A stretch of 53,899 nucleotides of DNA, taken from NCBI GenBank assembly GCA_964453155.1, contig CAYVQU010000012.1, forward strand, positions 1 to 53,899. The letters are read 5' to 3'. Both the position numbers and the translations under genes were made by a program. Source of the stretch: CAYVQU01 sp964453155 (GTDB lineage: Bacteria > Chloroflexota > Anaerolineae > Anaerolineales > UBA11858). Of the stretch, positions 7,187 to 14,576 are shown piece after piece (within the stretch, counting starts at the first letter, position 1; each line of letters begins with the position of its first letter). Under the pieces are notes generated by a model. That model was not told where the DNA came from and did no database searches. It saw only the letters and a program-made list of their open reading frames with translations.

Positions 7187-9115
7187 ATGTCTAAGTACAA
7201 GAACGCCAAGATCGAATTTGAACCCATTCCCCTGGAATTGCTTCAACCGGTCCCGTCCGACATCGAGATCGCTCAGGCGCAGCAGCCCAATATGAAGCGC
7301 GTCGACAAGATCGCGGAAGAAGTTGGGATTTTGCCGGAAGAACTTGAAATGTACGGGAATTTCAAAGCCAAAGTCCGCTTGGAGATCCTCGACCGGCTGA
7401 AAGATGTACCGGATGGCAAATACATCGATGTGACCGCCATCACCCCCACCCCCCTCGGCGAAGGTAAATCGACCACGATGGTCGGTCTTTCCGAGGCCTT
7501 GGGCGCTCACCTGGGCAAGAACGTCTTCACCGCCATCCGCCAGCCATCCCAAGGCCCGACCTTCGGGATCAAAGGCGGCGCCGCCGGTGGTGGTTACAGC
7601 CAGGTCATCCCCATGGAAGACTTCAACCTGCACCTGACCGGCGACATCCACGCCATCACGGCCGCCAACAACCTGCTGGCCGCCGCCATCGACACCCGGA
7701 TGTACCACGAATCGCGCCAGAGTGATGAAGCGCTGTTCCGCCGCCTGTGCCCGACCGCCAAAGACGGTAGCCGAAAATTCGCCCTGCCGATGCTCAAACG
7801 GCTCAAGAAATTGGGCATCGATAAGACCGATCCGAATGATCTGACCGAAGAAGAAATTTCCCGCTTCGTGCGGCTCGATATTGATCCCGATACCCTCACC
7901 TGGCGGCGCGTCGTTGACCTCAACGACCGCATGCTGCGGGGCATTACCATTGGCCGCGGCCCGAAAGAAATCGACGCCGAGCGCGAGACCGGCTTCGACA
8001 TCACCGTTGCCAGTGAAATTATGGCCATCCTGGCCCTGACCACCGATCTAGCCGACATGCGCGAACGCTTCGGCAACATTGTGGTTGCCACCAGCCGAGC
8101 TGGTGAGGCCGTTACCGCTGAAGATATTGGCTGCGCGGGCGCGATGACCGTTTTGATGAAAGACGCCATCATGCCCACCATGATGCAAACTCTCGAAGGC
8201 ACCCCCGCCTTCGTCCATGCGGGTCCATTTGCTAACATTGCCCACGGCAACAGCTCCATCATCGCCGACCGCATTGCCCTCAAACTGGCTGACTATGTTG
8301 TGACCGAATCCGGCTTCGGCGCCGATATTGGCATGGAGAAATTCTTCAACATCAAATGCCGCTACTCAGGCTTGATCCCCAGCTGTGTCGTTCTCGTTGC
8401 TACTGTCCGGGCCCTCAAGATGCACGGTGGTGGTCCGGCCGTCAAGGCCGGTGCGCCGTTGGCCCCCGAATACACCGAAGAGAATCTCGAATTACTCGAG
8501 GCCGGTGGCTCCAACTTGGCCGCCCACATCGAAAATGCCAAGAGCTTTGGTATTCCAGTGGTGGTCGCCGTCAACAGCTTCAAGGATGACACGAAGGCCG
8601 AGGTCGAACTCGTCCGCAAGATGGCCATCGAAGCTGGCGCTGAAGATGCCGTGGTTTCCCGTCACTGGATGGAGGGCGGCAAAGGTTCGGTTGCTTTGGC
8701 TGAAGCCGTCGTGGCAGCCTGTGAAAAACCCAGCAATTTCGATTTCTTGTACCCGCTCAAGGGCACCAGCATCAAAGACAAAATCGAGATCATCTGCAAG
8801 AAGATCTACGGCGCCGATGGCGTGACCTACTCCGAAGAAGCTGAAAAGTTGATCGAACTCTATACCAAGCTGGGCTTCGATGAACTCCCGATGTGCATGG
8901 CCAAGACCCACCTGAGCATCAGTCACGACCCGCTGCTTAAGGGCCGGCCGACCGGGTTCACCGTTCCGATCCGCGATATCCGCGCTTCGGTCGGGGCCGG
9001 GTTCCTCTACCCGCTGGTCGGACAAATGTCCACCATGCCCGGCCTGCCCACCCGCCCGGTCTACTACGATGTGGACCTGGATTTGGAAACGGGTCAGGTG
9101 ACTGGGCTGTTCTAA
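7187..9115 (+). CDS. fhs: Formate-tetrahydrofolate ligase
   Basis: Fhs makes 10-formyl-THF from formate, THF and ATP. The protein is 642 residues, longer than the usual bacterial form of about 555, and in length closer to the ligase domain of eukaryotic C1-THF synthase. It shows the ATP-binding TPTPLGEGKSTT loop near residue 87, RQPSQGPTFGIKGGAAGGGY, DMRERFGNIVVA, FGADIGMEKFFNIKCR, and the C-terminal RDIRASVGAGFLYPLVGQMSTMPGLP region. GGGAG lies upstream of the ATG. It works with FolD to move one-carbon units from formate. In an organism without other formate genes in view, it could serve folate-dependent synthesis or acetogenic-type metabolism; the window does not decide. Confidence 0.97.
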   Translation: MSKYKNAKIEFEPIPLELLQPVPSDIEIAQAQQPNMKRVDKIAEEVGILPEELEMYGNFKAKVRLEILDRLKDVPDGKYIDVTAITPTPLGEGKSTTMVGLSEALGAHLGKNVFTAIRQPSQGPTFGIKGGAAGGGYSQVIPMEDFNLHLTGDIHAITAANNLLAAAIDTRMYHESRQSDEALFRRLCPTAKDGSRKFALPMLKRLKKLGIDKTDPNDLTEEEISRFVRLDIDPDTLTWRRVVDLNDRMLRGITIGRGPKEIDAERETGFDITVASEIMAILALTTDLADMRERFGNIVVATSRAGEAVTAEDIGCAGAMTVLMKDAIMPTMMQTLEGTPAFVHAGPFANIAHGNSSIIADRIALKLADYVVTESGFGADIGMEKFFNIKCRYSGLIPSCVVLVATVRALKMHGGGPAVKAGAPLAPEYTEENLELLEAGGSNLAAHIENAKSFGIPVVVAVNSFKDDTKAEVELVRKMAIEAGAEDAVVSRHWMEGGKGSVALAEAVVAACEKPSNFDFLYPLKGTSIKDKIEIICKKIYGADGVTYSEEAEKLIELYTKLGFDELPMCMAKTHLSISHDPLLKGRPTGFTVPIRDIRASVGAGFLYPLVGQMSTMPGLPTRPVYYDVDLDLETGQVTGLF

Positions 9116-9122
9116 CCAAAAC

Positions 9123-9166
9123 GTCGAGGCGCCCCGCCGGGGCGTCTCGACTGGATTTAATTTTTT
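9123..9166 (+). terminator. Intrinsic terminator after fhs
   Basis: GTCGAGGCGCCCC (9123-9135) pairs with GGGGCGTCTCGAC (9139-9151) with one wobble or mismatch and a three-base loop. A TTTAATTTTTT tract follows. This is the end of the folD-fhs transcript. Confidence 0.9.
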
Positions 9167-9169
9167 CAC

Positions 9170-9206
9170 CGGGAGGCTGGTTCGGGGGAAACGGCCTCCT
9201 TTTTGA
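9170..9206 (+). terminator. Second terminator-like hairpin
   Basis: GGAGGC and GCCTCC arms around a 16-base spacer are followed by TTTTT. It lies between the fhs terminator and the MFS promoter and may back up the first. Confidence 0.5.
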
Positions 9207-9213
9207 TTCTATT

Positions 9214-9234
9214 GAGAACGTTCTCGACTATAAT
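9214..9234 (+). promoter_or_regulatory. Leaderless promoter with 12-bp palindrome
   Basis: A perfect palindrome GAGAACGTTCTC (9214-9225) lies just before TATAAT (9229-9234), eight bases before the ATG at 9243. Transcription would start at or next to the start codon, giving a leaderless mRNA. The palindrome is well placed for a repressor. Confidence 0.6.
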
Positions 9235-9242
9235 TGGCCGCT

Positions 9243-10451
9243 ATGACCACTCGCCAAACGAAGGTTATCCACCAACACCCACTTATCTTTCCGGTTTACG
9301 TCCCTACTTTTTTAATGTCTCTGGCTTCGGGGATTTTAATCCCGGTCCTGCCGCTGTTTTTGCGCGATTTTGGGGCGGGATATGGCGTAGTTGGGGTCGT
9401 TTTGTCCGGTCAAGCCATCGGGATGCTCATCAGTGATGTCCCCAGCAGCATGGTTTTACGGCGGTTGGGTCAGCGGCGAGCGATGATCGCCGGCTTTGGG
9501 GTCATCGTGCTTTCAACCTTGGCCTTGTTTTGGAGTGGTTCGGTGCTCGAAACTTTCGTTTACCGCTTGCTCTCAGGGGCAGGATTCTCCATCCTGGCTG
9601 TGGCCCGGCATGCTTACATTACCGAAAACGCGGCCATCGGGGTGCGCGGCCGGGCGGTGGCTCTGTTCGGTGGGATCAACCGCATCGGCCGTTTCTCCGG
9701 CCCCGCGGTTGGTGGTTTAATTGGGAATGCCATCAGTCTCCGGGCACCGTTTTTGCTTACTGGGAGCATCATGGCGCTGGCGTTGATCATCACGTTTGCG
9801 ATGGTACCGCGCACTCCAGGGACCAATTTCCGGCAAAAAACAGCCCTAAAATCATATGCAAATGAACTCATCACCACCGCCAGAGCCCATTATCGCATCC
9901 TGACAACTGTTGGCGTTGGCGCCCTCTTTGCCCAGATGGTTCGTACCGGCCGCGGGGTGATGATCCCCCTGTATGGGGCGGATGTTCTGGGATTGGATGT
10001 GGCTCAAATCGGTTGGATTGGCAGCCTGGCCGCGGCCGTTGATATGCTCCTGTTCTATCCCGTCGGGATCATCATGGATCGCTTCGGCCGCAAGTTCGCC
10101 ATCGTGCCTAGTTTCTTCGTTCAAGGGGTTGGCTTGGCCCTAATCCCATTGACGGGAGGGTTTTCAGGACTCGCAATAGTGGGCTGCCTGATCGGTTTTG
10201 GTAATGGCCTGGGCTCTGGATCAATGATGACTCTCGGGGCCGATCTAGCCCCCAAGGAAGGCCGCGGCGAATTTTTGGGGATGTGGCGGCTTATTGGGGA
10301 TATTGGTTCCACCTCGGGGCCGCTGATCGCGGGCGCGGTAGCTTCGGCCTTAGCCCTACCCGCGGCCGCGGTTGCCATTGGCAGCAGTGGTTTAATCGCC
10401 GCGTTCATTTTTCTGTTCCTGGTGCCCGAAACTAATCGAAATACCCCGTAG
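9243..10451 (+). CDS. MFS transporter
   Basis: A 402-residue major facilitator superfamily protein with about twelve hydrophobic segments spread over its length. The loop after the second segment (near VPSSMVLRRLGQRR) and DRFGRKF after the eighth match the MFS DxxGRR-type loops. It resembles drug/H+ antiporters of the small multidrug exporter type; the substrate is unknown. The ATG at 9243 is preferred over a TTG at 9234, because the promoter box occupies 9229-9234. There is no Shine-Dalgarno sequence, in line with a leaderless transcript. It is transcribed alone. Confidence 0.88.
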   Translation: MTTRQTKVIHQHPLIFPVYVPTFLMSLASGILIPVLPLFLRDFGAGYGVVGVVLSGQAIGMLISDVPSSMVLRRLGQRRAMIAGFGVIVLSTLALFWSGSVLETFVYRLLSGAGFSILAVARHAYITENAAIGVRGRAVALFGGINRIGRFSGPAVGGLIGNAISLRAPFLLTGSIMALALIITFAMVPRTPGTNFRQKTALKSYANELITTARAHYRILTTVGVGALFAQMVRTGRGVMIPLYGADVLGLDVAQIGWIGSLAAAVDMLLFYPVGIIMDRFGRKFAIVPSFFVQGVGLALIPLTGGFSGLAIVGCLIGFGNGLGSGSMMTLGADLAPKEGRGEFLGMWRLIGDIGSTSGPLIAGAVASALALPAAAVAIGSSGLIAAFIFLFLVPETNRNTP

Positions 10452-10479
10452 TAGGGGCAGGTCTGAGACCTGCCTCTAC
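10451..10479. repeat. Palindrome, GTAGGGGC family
   Basis: GTAGGGGCAGGTCT and AGACCTGCCTCTAC, one base apart and with one mismatch, follow directly on the MFS stop codon. It may stop MFS transcription, and it separates that gene from the aromatic operon promoter 20 bases on. Confidence 0.75.
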
Positions 10480-10499
10480 CGAGGAATTTTATCATTCCC

Positions 10500-10528
10500 T
10501 TGACACATCCTGCACTCCGACTTAGAAT
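10500..10528 (+). promoter_or_regulatory. Promoter of the aromatic amino acid operon
   Basis: A consensus TTGACA (10500-10505) and TAGAAT (10523-10528) are 17 bases apart. The predicted transcription start is about four bases before the leader peptide ATG at 10539, so the leader peptide is probably translated from an almost leaderless mRNA. Confidence 0.85.
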
Positions 10529-10538
10529 TCTGCCCAAC

Positions 10539-10616
10539 ATGAACCCAAATTGTGTCTTCTTTTTTAGCTACTATTATTTTACGGCTTCCCCCCAGGTTGC
10601 CGTTGGTGGTGCTTAA
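10539..10616 (+). CDS. Phe/Tyr-rich leader peptide of the aromatic operon
   Basis: A 25-residue ORF with ATG at 10539 and TAA at 10614. Its core is FFFSYYYF (codons 10557-10580): four Phe and three Tyr codons in eight. It follows a consensus promoter and precedes an intrinsic terminator and then the genes for chorismate mutase, DAHP synthase and prephenate dehydrogenase. This is the classical design of attenuation, in which ribosome stalling on codons for the end product prevents the terminator. It resembles pheA leaders in principle but combines both aromatic products of the operon. Confidence 0.85.
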   Translation: MNPNCVFFFSYYYFTASPQVAVGGA

Positions 10617-10679
10617 GTAGACGCGAATATATAAAATTCGTCAAACTGAAATGCGAGGCCAATGGTCTCGCATTTTTTT
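10599..10679 (+). terminator. Attenuator: terminator with alternative antiterminator
   Basis: AATGCGAGGCC (10650-10660) pairs with GGTCTCGCATT (10664-10674), with one G-U pair, followed by a T-run to 10679. An alternative pairing can form between GCCGTTGG (10599-10606) and CCAATGGT (10659-10666), eight pairs with two wobbles, which breaks the terminator. The left antiterminator arm lies 19 bases after the FFFSYYYF codons and just before the leader stop. So a ribosome stalled on Phe or Tyr leaves it free, and one at the stop codon covers it. Confidence 0.8.
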
Positions 10680-10692
10680 GTTTTCCATTCCG

Positions 10693-10718
10693 GTAGGGGC
10701 GGATCTCGTATCCGCCCG
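10693..10718. repeat. Palindrome, GTAGGGGC family
   Basis: GTAGGGGCGGAT, a short spacer CTCGT, then ATCCGCCC. It lies between the attenuator and the aroH ribosome binding site and is related to the palindromes at 4688 and 10451. Confidence 0.65.
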
Positions 10719-10733
10719 AAACAGGAGATAACT

Positions 10734-11123
10734 ATGCCCATCAGAGGAATACGCGGTGCCATTACAGTGGAACATGATACCCCTGAAGAAATTCTACTAG
10801 CGACTCGAGAATTGCTGGTAGCAATTCAGGCAGCAAACCCAGATTTGCAGGTAAACGACCTCGCCAGTATTTGGTTCACGCTGACAGCCGATCTCCGTTC
10901 CGAGTTCCCCGCCAAAGCCGCGCGCCAACTCGGATGGACTGACACCCCCTTGATGTGCGCGTCTGAAATTCCAGTACCGGGCAGCTTGCCAAAGTGTATT
11001 CGGGTTTTACTCCACTGGAACACTGACCGCCCTCAAGCCAAAATCAGCCATATTTACCTGGGTCAAGCCGCCCAATTACGTCCTGATCTCGCCAATAGCG
11101 AGGCAAAGGAGGATCCAAAATGA
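10734..11123 (+). CDS. aroH: Chorismate mutase, AroH type
   Basis: AroH converts chorismate to prephenate, the first step of Phe and Tyr synthesis. The 129-residue protein matches the monofunctional Bacillus subtilis type in length. It carries Arg7 in the RGIRGAITVE start, a Glu in CASEIPVPG, the Arg of KCIRVLLHW and the Tyr of IYLGQAAQLRPDL, corresponding to the known active-site residues. The start at 10734 is set by AGGAG eight bases upstream; the frame reaching 10662 would run through the attenuator. It overlaps aroF by four bases. Confidence 0.95.
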   Translation: MPIRGIRGAITVEHDTPEEILLATRELLVAIQAANPDLQVNDLASIWFTLTADLRSEFPAKAARQLGWTDTPLMCASEIPVPGSLPKCIRVLLHWNTDRPQAKISHIYLGQAAQLRPDLANSEAKEDPK

Positions 11124-12163
11124 TGATCATCATGCGAACCGAAGCAACCCAGGTCCAAATCGCCAATGTAGTTGCCCGAGTAGAAGACGGGGGGCTGCGC
11201 GCCCATATCTCGCGCGGTGAAGAACGAACGATTATCGGTGCGATTGGGGATGGTCGCCCCATCAACCGGGACCAATTCCGGCGGCTCCCCGGCGTCGACC
11301 GGGTGGTGCCGATTTCACGCCCCTATAAACTGGCCTCGCGGGAATTTATCCCTAACGATTCGACTTTTCCGTTAGATGGCGTCAAGTTTGGCCCTGGTGA
11401 GATTTTATTGATCGCCGGGCCATGCACGGTCGAAAATCGGGATCAAATTTTGGAGACGGCCATCGCGGTCAAGGAGGCTGGGGCCCATGTCCTGCGGGGC
11501 GGTGCCTTCAAACCGCGGACTTCACCCTACTCCTTCCAGGGAATGGGTGAAGAAGGGCTGGAGTTATTGGCTGAGGCCCGGGCGTTGACAGGGTTACCCA
11601 TCGTCACCGAAGTAATGGCTCCTGATCAGATTGATTTAGTCACCAAGTATGCCGATGTGCTTCAAATTGGGGCTAGAAATATGCAAAATTACGCCCTGCT
11701 GCACGCGGTCGGTGAAAGTCAACACCCAGTGCTGCTCAAGCGAGGGATGAGCGCCTCGATTGATGATTTACTCATGGCCGCCGAGTACATACTCTCTCAT
11801 GGGAACCAGCGGGTGATGCTCTGTGAACGCGGCATCCGGACTTTCGAGACCGCCACACGTAACACAACGGATATCAATGCGATCCCAGTTTTGAAATCCC
11901 GCACGCATCTGCCCGTTATTCTGGATCCCAGTCATGGCACCGGTCATTGGGAGTTCGTCAACGCAGTCGCCAAGGCCGGGATCGCGGCTGGGGCCGATGG
12001 ATTGATGATCGAAGTTCATCCCCGCCCCGATGAGGCCCTATCGGATGGCGGGCAGTCGCTCAAACCGGAGCGATATGCCGAATTGGTGACACAGGTCAAA
12101 GCGATTGCGGAAGCCGTCGGACGTAAACTGGCTCCACAACCGGCCGCTCCAACCTACCATTAA
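11120..12163 (+). CDS. aroF: 3-deoxy-7-phosphoheptulonate synthase (type I beta)
   Basis: DAHP synthase joins phosphoenolpyruvate and erythrose 4-phosphate, the entry step of the shikimate pathway. The 347-residue protein has a short N-terminal ferredoxin-like domain (about 1-70), as in the Thermotoga-type enzymes, and then the KDO8P/DAHP synthase barrel. Visible signatures are LLIAGPCTVEN, LRGGAFKPRTSPYSFQG, LKRGMSASIDD, DPSHGTGHW (metal and substrate site) and EVHPRPDEALSDGGQSL. The N-terminal domain commonly carries feedback control by Tyr or Phe in this group. AAAGGAGG lies upstream; ATGA overlap with aroH. Confidence 0.96.
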   Translation: MMIIMRTEATQVQIANVVARVEDGGLRAHISRGEERTIIGAIGDGRPINRDQFRRLPGVDRVVPISRPYKLASREFIPNDSTFPLDGVKFGPGEILLIAGPCTVENRDQILETAIAVKEAGAHVLRGGAFKPRTSPYSFQGMGEEGLELLAEARALTGLPIVTEVMAPDQIDLVTKYADVLQIGARNMQNYALLHAVGESQHPVLLKRGMSASIDDLLMAAEYILSHGNQRVMLCERGIRTFETATRNTTDINAIPVLKSRTHLPVILDPSHGTGHWEFVNAVAKAGIAAGADGLMIEVHPRPDEALSDGGQSLKPERYAELVTQVKAIAEAVGRKLAPQPAAPTYH

Positions 12164-12202
12164 TTCTGGACACAGTTAATGAATATTACTCGGTTGAATT
12201 TT

Positions 12203-12278
12203 CACCACAAAGACCCGAAGTCACAAAGAAACACGAAATCTTTCTTTGTGGCATTTTGTGTCTTTGTGTTTTAGTGGT
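12203..12278. repeat. Dispersed palindromic repeat, CACAAAGACAC family
   Basis: TTCACCACAAAGACCCGAAG on the left and TCTTTGTGTTTTAGTGGTGG on the right form an imperfect hairpin that fills the gap between aroF and tyrA. Confidence 0.7.
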
Positions 12279-12283
12279 GGGTA

Positions 12284-13135
12284 ATGGAACCTGAATTTTT
12301 TCGCGATCAAACCGTTGCCATCGTCGGCCTGGGACTGATGGGCGGCTCCCTGGCATTGGGGTTGCGCGGTCATTGCCGCCAAATCCTGGCTGTGGACCTT
12401 GATCTTGAAACGCGAGAATTTGCCTTACAGGAGAAAATTGTCGCACAAATTTCGGGCGACCCAGCCGAGATCATCCCGCAAGCTGATATTATCTTCTTGG
12501 CCGCTCCAGTGAATGCCATTTTGGAATTCATCCCCCAACTGCCTGCACTGCATCCCGGAAATCCGGTTATTATTGATTTGGGATCGACCAAGGATCAGAT
12601 TTGTCAGGTTCTTAATGAACTGCCAAAGCGGTTCGAACCCCTCGGCGGGCACCCAATGTGCGGCAAGGCTGCCGGTGGGCTGGCTCATGCTGAAGCGAAA
12701 CTATTCCAAGACACACCCTTTGCCTTCACGCCCCTATCCCAGACGACGGAGCGAGCATTGAAAACCGCAGAAGAGTTGGCAGCAATTCTTGGGTCCCAGG
12801 CCTTATGGGTCGGGCCCAAAACCCATGATCAATGGGTTGCGGCGACCAGCCACCTGCCCTATTTGTTGGCCACTGCCCTAACGCTGTCTACCCCAGGGGA
12901 AGCTTCCCATCTGGTTGGGACCGGTTTTAGGGGCACGTCCCGTCTGGCTGGCAGCCCGTCATCGGTGATGCTGCCAATCTTGGAGACTAATCGTGAATTG
13001 GTTTTAGAGATGATCGCCCATTTCCGGCAGGAATTAGAAGAATTGGAGAAATCACTCGCCCAACAAGATTACACGACTTTAAAAATTTTACTGGATCATG
13101 GCGCGGAGCACCGGTCGATTTTAACGGGAATTTAG
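12284..13135 (+). CDS. tyrA: Prephenate dehydrogenase
   Basis: TyrA oxidises prephenate to 4-hydroxyphenylpyruvate with NAD(P), on the way to Tyr. The 283-residue protein has an N-terminal Rossmann motif GLGLMGGSLALGLRG (about 15-29), and DLGSTKDQI near residue 98. The usual HPM-A-G substrate motif reads GGHPMCGKAAGG. The helical C-terminal half contains TSHLPYLLATAL. There is no ACT domain, so end-product control would act elsewhere, for example through the leader attenuator. ATG follows a dispersed repeat; the ribosome binding site is weak. Confidence 0.94.
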   Translation: MEPEFFRDQTVAIVGLGLMGGSLALGLRGHCRQILAVDLDLETREFALQEKIVAQISGDPAEIIPQADIIFLAAPVNAILEFIPQLPALHPGNPVIIDLGSTKDQICQVLNELPKRFEPLGGHPMCGKAAGGLAHAEAKLFQDTPFAFTPLSQTTERALKTAEELAAILGSQALWVGPKTHDQWVAATSHLPYLLATALTLSTPGEASHLVGTGFRGTSRLAGSPSSVMLPILETNRELVLEMIAHFRQELEELEKSLAQQDYTTLKILLDHGAEHRSILTGI

Positions 13136-13136
13136 G

Positions 13137-13207
13137 GGCGGGAGGCGGAACCGATACTGTGTACTTGCCCGCCTGGAGCCCGCCGGGGATTGAAAACCCC
13201 CGGCTCA
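13137..13207. repeat. GC-rich palindromic spacer
   Basis: Between tyrA and aroA lie a GGCGGGAGGCGG / CCCGCC region and a CGCCGGGGATTGAAAACCCCCGGC hairpin. They look like palindromic dispersed elements; no T-run follows, so readthrough is likely. Confidence 0.5.
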
Positions 13208-13262
13208 GCGCTGAAGGACACTAAAGTGCCCTGGTTTCTGAATTTTCGATCGTAAAACAAAC

Positions 13263-14576
13263 ATGACTGCACTCAAACTCTCCACGCTCCACGCTCCACT
13301 CTCCACTCGTGTCTCTGTTCCGGGTTCCAAGAGCCATACCAATCGGGCCTTGTTGGTCTCCGCCTTGGCGGAGGGAAAAACGACTCTAAAAAACGCGTTA
13401 TTTTCGGATGATTCCCAGTATTTCGCCCAGGCATTAACCAATCTTGGATTCGAGCTTGGCCTGAATCCTGACGAGAAAACAATGACCGTTCACGGGCTAG
13501 GAGGCGATATCCCGGCGAAAAGTGCCGACTTGTTTATCGGCAATGCTGGGACCGCCGCCCGGTTTCTCACCGCAATGTTAACCCTTGGTCAGGGAAAATA
13601 TCGGTTAGACGGAAACGAACGCATGCGTCAACGCCCGATTGGGGATTTGGTGGTTGCACTGCAGGGGTTGGGGGCTAAGGTTGAAAGGAGAAGTAAGCAG
13701 TTAGCAGTCAGCAGTCAGCAGTCGGAACTTCATTCACTATGCCCGCCTCTCACGATCTCCGCAAAGGGATTGGTTGGCGGGAAAACGGCGATCCGCGGTG
13801 ATGTTTCTAGTCAATATTTGAGTGCAATATTAATGGTCGCACCATACGCTCAAGGACCAGTGGAAATTATTGTGGAGGGACCACTACACTCAAAACCCTA
13901 CATTGATTTAACTTTGAGTGTGATGGCCGATTTTGGGGTTGAAGTTTTTCGGGATGGATATGAACACTTCAGCATCCAACCACAAAAGTATCAAACACCT
14001 TGTAATTACGTCATTGAGAGTGATGCTTCCGCGGCATCCTACTTCTTTGCTGCCCCCGTAATTTGTGGTGGCTGGGTCGAAGTCAAGAATATTTCGAAAA
14101 ATTCACGCCAGGGTGATATTCGGTTTTTAGAATTACTAGAGAAAATGGGCTGTATTGTCATTGAAATGGACGACGCTATTCGAGTAAATGCCCCCGATAT
14201 ATTGCGCGGCATCGAGGTCGACATGCGCGATATCTCTGACACCTTCATGACTCTGGCTGCGATCGCACCCTTTGCTAATTCTCCCACCACAATTCGGGGG
14301 ATCGCTTCCTCCCGGGTTAAAGAAACCGACCGGATTTTCGCCACCGCCACCGAACTCCGCCGCCTGGGTGTCACGGTGGATGAATACCCCGATGGACTGA
14401 CCATATACCCGTGTGAACACCTTCAACCCGCCCAAATCCATACCTACGACGACCACCGCATCGCGATGTCCTTCGCACTGATTGGGTTGCGGGTACCCGG
14501 CATCGAAATTCTTGATCCTGGGTGTGTGGCGAAGACGTTTCCGAATTATTTTGAGGTATTGGGGGAACTGAAATGA
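13263..14576 (+). CDS. aroA: EPSP synthase with in-frame repeat insertion
   Basis: AroA makes 5-enolpyruvylshikimate 3-phosphate from shikimate 3-phosphate and PEP. The 437-residue protein carries VPGSKSHTNRALL, GNAGTAARFL, DGNERMRQRPIGDL, SSQYLSAIL, SRVKETDRI and TYDDHRIAMSFAL, all diagnostic. Two segments are foreign to the family. The first 15 or so residues are encoded by a tandem of CTCCACGCTCCA-type units (13276-13309). Residues about 143-158 are encoded by a GCAGTTAGCAGTCAGCAGTC repeat (13690-13727), placed where orthologues have a short surface loop before a conserved Pro-rich strand. Both keep the frame and no catalytic motif is touched, so the enzyme is probably active. Stop overlaps aroE by four bases. 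Confidence 0.95.
   Translation: MTALKLSTLHAPLSTRVSVPGSKSHTNRALLVSALAEGKTTLKNALFSDDSQYFAQALTNLGFELGLNPDEKTMTVHGLGGDIPAKSADLFIGNAGTAARFLTAMLTLGQGKYRLDGNERMRQRPIGDLVVALQGLGAKVERRSKQLAVSSQQSELHSLCPPLTISAKGLVGGKTAIRGDVSSQYLSAILMVAPYAQGPVEIIVEGPLHSKPYIDLTLSVMADFGVEVFRDGYEHFSIQPQKYQTPCNYVIESDASAASYFFAAPVICGGWVEVKNISKNSRQGDIRFLELLEKMGCIVIEMDDAIRVNAPDILRGIEVDMRDISDTFMTLAAIAPFANSPTTIRGIASSRVKETDRIFATATELRRLGVTVDEYPDGLTIYPCEHLQPAQIHTYDDHRIAMSFALIGLRVPGIEILDPGCVAKTFPNYFEVLGELK
13690..13727. repeat. In-frame low-complexity repeat in aroA
   Basis: AGTAAGCAGTTAGCAGTCAG followed by further CAGCAGTC units. The same family (TTAGCAGT, AGTTATCAGT) is found in spacers at 30624, 46500 and 19489. Here it is translated as residues about 143-155 of AroA. 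Confidence 0.8.

Noticed and set aside
7594..8283. Long minus-strand ORF inside fhs
   Set aside because: Shadow of a high-GC gene: basic, Ser- and Arg-rich, with no ribosome binding site.
10662..10733. Longer AroH with 24 additional residues
   Set aside because: The extension starts inside the attenuator terminator and has no ribosome binding site; AGGAG precedes 10734 and the start fits the family.
13690..13727. Possible CRISPR or minisatellite array in aroA
   Set aside because: The units are 7-10 bases, few and without spacers; they are better seen as a translated dispersed repeat.
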